The translations under genes and the position numbers were made by a program. The notes beneath the pieces are model-generated. The model was not told where the DNA came from and searched no databases. It saw only the letters and a program-made list of their open reading frames with translations. From the NCBI GenBank assembly GCA_024236175.1, contig JACKKY010000004.1, forward strand, positions 198,501 to 262,500: a stretch of DNA of 64,000 bases, given 5' to 3'. The DNA comes from Novosphingobium sp. GTDB taxonomy: Bacteria > Pseudomonadota > Alphaproteobacteria > Sphingomonadales > Sphingomonadaceae. This document shows positions 60,947-64,000 of this stretch, one piece after another (positions within the stretch are counted from its first letter, which is position 1; every line of letters begins with the position of its first letter).

Positions 60947-61159
60947 TTTGAGTGGGTAGGTTCAAGGGTGATGGTACCGATTGTCGGATAGCCCATGCAC
61001 GATGTGGCAATGCTTCGTGCGATAGTCCTGAACCCGTTGGCGCCAGCATATCACGCGTCTGGCCAGCACACAGGCTTGGTAAGGCCAGGTTCGAAATCGA
61101 CCTGCTCCAGGAGTCAGACTTGCGATCGACGAAACAAAGGTGGTAAAATCGGTCTGCTG

Positions 61160-61177
61160 AATTCCAGCGTTGGAATT
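61160..61177. promoter_or_regulatory. Inverted repeat upstream of nsrR
   Basis: AATTCCA-GCGT-TGGAATT, perfect 7-bp arms, 48 bp before the nsrR start. It differs from the NsrR site, so it may be for another factor. The remaining 60947-61224 shows no supported gene. Confidence 0.4.
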
Positions 61178-61224
61178 GAGTGGAGAATTGAGAAAATATC
61201 TATCTTGGATATGGCCAACAGATT

Positions 61225-61686
61225 ATGCGTCTAACCAAATTGTCAGACTACGCATTGCGCGTGCTGATGTACGCAGAGGCAAACAAAGATCAATTAATCA
61301 CGATCGAGGAGACGTCCCGCGTCTACAATATTTCTCGCACACACCTGATGAAGGTTGTGAACATTCTCGTCAGGGAAGGTTTCCTGAAAGGGGTGCGCGG
61401 AAGATCCGGTGGATTCACTCTTGGGAAAGATCCCAAGGACATCAATATCGGCGCCGTGATCCGTGCAACCGAGCCCGACTTCGCGTTGGTCGAGTGCTTT
61501 CTGACCGGGAATCAATGCAACATCACGGGCAGCTGCAAATTGCCAAACATATTCAACGAAGCGGTTGGCTCCTTTCTCGCAACTCTCGAGAAATACACCC
61601 TCGCAGACATCGTGCTGCAGCGTCGCAAATTCAATCTTTCCCGGCTGGATCGGACAGCAGATCGACAACTGCCAACTGATCAATAG
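61225..61686 (+). CDS. nsrR: NsrR, Rrf2-family nitric-oxide-sensing repressor
   Basis: A 153-residue Rrf2 protein opening MRLTKLSDYALRVLMYAE, with the winged helix (S-R-T-H-L-M-K-V-V-N-I-L) and three cysteines (91, 98, 104) in C-F-L-T-G-N-Q-C-N-I-T-G-S-C for an Fe-S cluster. NO attacks the cluster and releases the DNA. Two matching operators lie at 60924 and 61972, controlling the divergent haemoglobin gene and the nirK-like operon. Confidence 0.92.
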   Translation: MRLTKLSDYALRVLMYAEANKDQLITIEETSRVYNISRTHLMKVVNILVREGFLKGVRGRSGGFTLGKDPKDINIGAVIRATEPDFALVECFLTGNQCNITGSCKLPNIFNEAVGSFLATLEKYTLADIVLQRRKFNLSRLDRTADRQLPTDQ

Positions 61687-62044
61687 TCTGACATGGCGTC
61701 GACATCGCCAGGCACACTGGCTGATCCTGTTAGCATGACAACAGGTTGAACCAGGCCGACTCGTGGTCGAGTTCGGTACCCGCACTCGCCGCAACGTGTT
61801 CTCGTGGAGACATCGTCAAACTGCCGGTCCAGACAGCGGCGCTCGCTTGCCTGGCACCTGCCTCGATACTCAAACAGCGAACAATCGCGACTTAACAAGG
61901 GCTTCATCCCATCCTCACGCCTTCTGAGCAGGAAATCTGCGGCATCGCAGGGATAGCTGATCCAGCGCTAAAAGATGGACTTGACATATATCTTTTCTGC
62001 GGCCTAAAAGATGGATGTCAAATGAATCGAAAAGGGGCACAGAG
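61687..62044. other. 358-bp gap between nsrR and the nirK-like gene
   Basis: It contains a weak hairpin after nsrR (CCTGTT at 61726 with AACAGG at 61740, 8-nt loop) and, near the end, the NsrR-type site. A further half-site AAGATGGATGTC stands at 62008. I see no gene here. Confidence 0.5.
61972..61994. promoter_or_regulatory. NsrR-type operator upstream of the nirK-like operon
   Basis: AAGAT-N13-ATCTT, the same length and arms as the site at 60924, 51 bp before the ATG at 62045. It makes NO-controlled expression of the copper protein and cytochromes likely. Confidence 0.8.
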
Positions 62045-62995
62045 ATGAGGCATCTTCGAACACTGGCTTTTGCCGGACTTTTCACCGCTATCGCCGGCGT
62101 CTCTGGCAGCGTGGCTTGGGCTGATACCGTTCCTGTCAAGCTGACCGTTGTCGAGAAAGAGCTTGTGATCGACAACAAGGGCACCACTCAAAAAATGTGG
62201 ACCTATGGCGGAACGGTCCCCGGACCGGTCGTTCGTGTGAAAGAAGGCGACGTCGTTGACTTCACCCTCACGAATGATCCCAAGAACCAGAACAGCCACT
62301 CTATGGACTTCCACGCTGCCGTGGTCGACGTCCTCGATGAATTCGGCGAGATCAAGCCAGGCGAAAGCAAGCATTTCACCTTCTCCGCCGACCACCCTGG
62401 CGTTTTCATCTATCATTGTGGCGCCAGCTCCATGGCCGAACATATCTCTCGCGGCATGTATGGCGTGATCATCGTCGATCCGAAGGAGGGGTATTCCAAG
62501 GCATTCCCAAAGCCGGACCGCGAGTACGTTCTGGTGCACGGCGATCTGTTCGAGGCCGGAACCAGCGCAGAAGATCGGGCCATGAACAATCACTGGACCG
62601 GCGTTTTGGTAAACGGAAAGGTCTTCCACTACGATCCGGTTCACGATCCTAACGCCGGTCTCACACTGGAAGCTGCGCCAGGCGAGCGGGTCAGACTCTA
62701 TTTCGTCAATGCGATGATCAATGAAGCTGCAGCGCTCCATCCGATCGCAGGCATCTGGGATCGGGTGTGGGACAACGGCAATCCCAAGAATATCCGCTAC
62801 GGCATGCAGACGGTCGAGGTTCCCCCGGCACATGGCCTGACTGTCGACATCGTGCCGCCGGCCGACAGAGCAACCAACAACGCAATTGTCGACCATCGCA
62901 TGAAGCACGCCCTCAATGGCGGGATCACTGTGCTGATGACCTCCAAGTCGGCTGACCCTGCAAAGGGGCGCGATGGCAACCTCGTGATCCGCTAG
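62045..62995 (+). CDS. NirK-like two-cupredoxin copper protein (putative nitrite reductase)
   Basis: A 316-residue secreted protein; a signal peptide ends near V-A-W-A. The first cupredoxin has H85, D88 and H90 (H-S-M-D-F-H), H124-C125, H133 and M138, the expected type 1 and type 2 copper ligands. The third type 2 His is H284 (I-V-D-H-R). The catalytic His of NirK (HLIGGHGD) is replaced by Ile237 (HPIAGIWD). It probably reduces nitrite, but this change makes activity uncertain. An NsrR site and two cytochrome genes frame it. Confidence 0.8.
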   Translation: MRHLRTLAFAGLFTAIAGVSGSVAWADTVPVKLTVVEKELVIDNKGTTQKMWTYGGTVPGPVVRVKEGDVVDFTLTNDPKNQNSHSMDFHAAVVDVLDEFGEIKPGESKHFTFSADHPGVFIYHCGASSMAEHISRGMYGVIIVDPKEGYSKAFPKPDREYVLVHGDLFEAGTSAEDRAMNNHWTGVLVNGKVFHYDPVHDPNAGLTLEAAPGERVRLYFVNAMINEAAALHPIAGIWDRVWDNGNPKNIRYGMQTVEVPPAHGLTVDIVPPADRATNNAIVDHRMKHALNGGITVLMTSKSADPAKGRDGNLVIR

Positions 62996-63010
62996 CCGAA
63001 GGAGGGTCCG

Positions 63011-63751
63011 ATGAGGCCAGCAACACTTCTGGCAGGCGCGGCACTCCTGCTGCCGCTAACCCTGGCAACAGGTACATTGCCGACACTCTCGGCACGAGCA
63101 GCAGATTCTGCTAGTGCAAGCAATGTCGCTGCGACTGTCGCGTCAAAATGCGGCGCCTGCCATCAACTCACGGGTCCTGAAGATCGGTCAATTTCGACGC
63201 GCGATGAGCGGAAGGGTCCTCCACTCTTCTACGCCGGCAACAAGTTCCGCAAGGGCTGGCTCGCCAGATGGCTTGTCGATCCGGTTCGCATTCGACCAGC
63301 CGGAGACACACCGATGAAGCATGCCAGGAGCACGCCCGAAGGCGATGTCATCGACGAAAGCAAGCTGACAGAACATCCCAGGCTCTCACCTGGCGAGGCC
63401 GCTCAGGTCACTGACTACCTCATGACCCTGAAGCCCAACGACAAGCTGATTGCAGCGGAAAGCTACACCGAAGCAAATGTTTCACCGCGGATGGGTGCCA
63501 TGGACTTTGTGAAGTTCAAGGGGTGCGGCGGTTGTCATATGGACACAGCCAAGGACGGGGGTGTTTCCGGACCGGAACTCTACACGGCCTGGCAGCGGCT
63601 GCAGCCTGAATTCATCGCCTCCTATATTCGCGACCCCGTCGCCTGGGAAGCGCGCAGCATCATGCCAAACAAGCATTTGGCCGATGGCCCCATCAACAAG
63701 CTTGTCAATTACCTCCGCAGTGTTGGGGCAGAGAAGGAGGCGGAAAAATGA
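63011..63751 (+). CDS. Diheme cytochrome c
   Basis: A 246-residue protein with a signal sequence followed by two haem motifs, C-G-A-C-H and C-G-G-C-H, so it is exported and carries two haems. Met or His ligands appear near M-K-H-A and I-M-P-N-K-H. It begins 15 bp after the nirK-like gene with a GGAGGGT site. It likely passes electrons to the copper protein. It overlaps the next gene by 4 bp. Confidence 0.88.
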   Translation: MRPATLLAGAALLLPLTLATGTLPTLSARAADSASASNVAATVASKCGACHQLTGPEDRSISTRDERKGPPLFYAGNKFRKGWLARWLVDPVRIRPAGDTPMKHARSTPEGDVIDESKLTEHPRLSPGEAAQVTDYLMTLKPNDKLIAAESYTEANVSPRMGAMDFVKFKGCGGCHMDTAKDGGVSGPELYTAWQRLQPEFIASYIRDPVAWEARSIMPNKHLADGPINKLVNYLRSVGAEKEAEK

Positions 63752-64000
63752 GAGTCTCACCTGCCATTGTGAGCGCCGGCGCGCTTCTTGGCGCAAGCAT
63801 GCTCTTTGCCGGCGCATCTCACGCATCAGGCGGCAACTCGGCGAATGCCGCAAACGGCAAGGCGCTATACCAGACCTACTGCGTCCAGTGCCATGGCGTG
63901 AACGGTGACGGCAAAGGCATCAATGCGCCTCATCTTTCCGTTCAGCCGCGCAACCACACCGATCGTACCGAGATGTCCGCACGCACGGATGAGGATCTTT
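63748..64000 (+). CDS. Cytochrome c, 5' part (runs off the window)
   Basis: A signal sequence (V-S-A-G-A-L-L-G-A-S-M-L-F-A-G-A) is followed by one haem motif C-V-Q-C-H. The start overlaps the diheme gene stop (ATGA) with a GGAGG site. The first 84 codons are inside the window. It is a further electron carrier in the nirK-like operon. Confidence 0.85.
   Translation, partial: MRVSPAIVSAGALLGASMLFAGASHASGGNSANAANGKALYQTYCVQCHGVNGDGKGINAPHLSVQPRNHTDRTEMSARTDEDL

Noticed and set aside
60995..61234. 79-codon plus-strand frame before nsrR
   Set aside because: It has no ribosome site and runs into the nsrR start in another frame.
1..64000. CRISPR array, rRNA operon, insertion sequence or integrase
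   Set aside because: No regularly spaced direct repeats, rRNA-like sequence or transposase/integrase frame was found on reading both strands.

Overview
The window reads as a chromosome segment of a GC-rich alphaproteobacterium, most likely a sphingomonad (Novosphingobium, Sphingobium or Sphingopyxis type). The grounds are a TonB-dependent receptor inside a catabolic cluster, many SDR, P450 and Rieske genes, the three-gene pnt set, and the overall gene style. The genus is inferred; there is no rRNA or tRNA in the window to test it.

Region 1 (1-14.9 kb) starts inside a Cu+ P-type ATPase. A catabolic patch follows: a Rieske oxygenase alpha subunit, a FAD monooxygenase, three SDRs, a VOC protein, a luciferase-like (LLM) monooxygenase and a TetR regulator. 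Next come pntAA-pntAB-pntB (NADPH supply) and a LysR regulator divergent from a secreted arylsulfatase.

Region 2 (15-36.7 kb) is the most interesting part. It holds a DUF2332 protein, an MFS carrier, an alpha/beta hydrolase and two convergent paralogous cassettes. Cassette A reads DUF1214 - sulfotransferase - SDR - LuxE-like ligase - LuxC-like acyl reductase - P450. Cassette B reads DUF1214 - sulfotransferase - P450 - SDR - SDR from the other strand. They meet over a 15-bp GC palindrome. A TonB receptor, a TetR regulator and an aldo/keto reductase flank them. A 15-bp palindrome, CGGAG-N5-CTCCG, sits upstream of the TetR gene itself, the receptor, the hydrolase/DUF1214 pair, the SDR-lux-P450 operon and the DUF2332/MFS pair. 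This looks like one dedicated local regulon that links uptake, transport, sulfonation, oxidation and carboxylate activation or reduction of an unknown hydrophobic substrate.

Region 3 (36.7-44.6 kb) is a mobile or phage-like module. It opens with a REPIN-like cluster of inverted repeats. A ParB-domain DNA methyltransferase, four tiny ORFs, a DUF5681 protein and a terminase large subunit follow, with no virion genes. An XRE regulator divergent from a coupled PD-(D/E)XK plus HNH nuclease pair closes it and is a candidate restriction or defence unit.

Region 4 (44.8-64 kb) mixes small membrane proteins, a decayed antiporter, cysJ-cysI-metB (sulfite reduction and methionine synthesis) and an oxidative and nitrosative stress block. 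That block has a LysR regulator, 1-Cys peroxiredoxin, carbonic anhydrase, an EamA transporter, a 2OG-Fe oxygenase, Fe-SOD, Rnk and a truncated haemoglobin. It ends with NsrR and a NirK-like copper protein with two cytochromes c. Two 23-bp NsrR-type palindromes lie directly upstream of the haemoglobin and nirK-like genes. The last cytochrome gene runs off the window.
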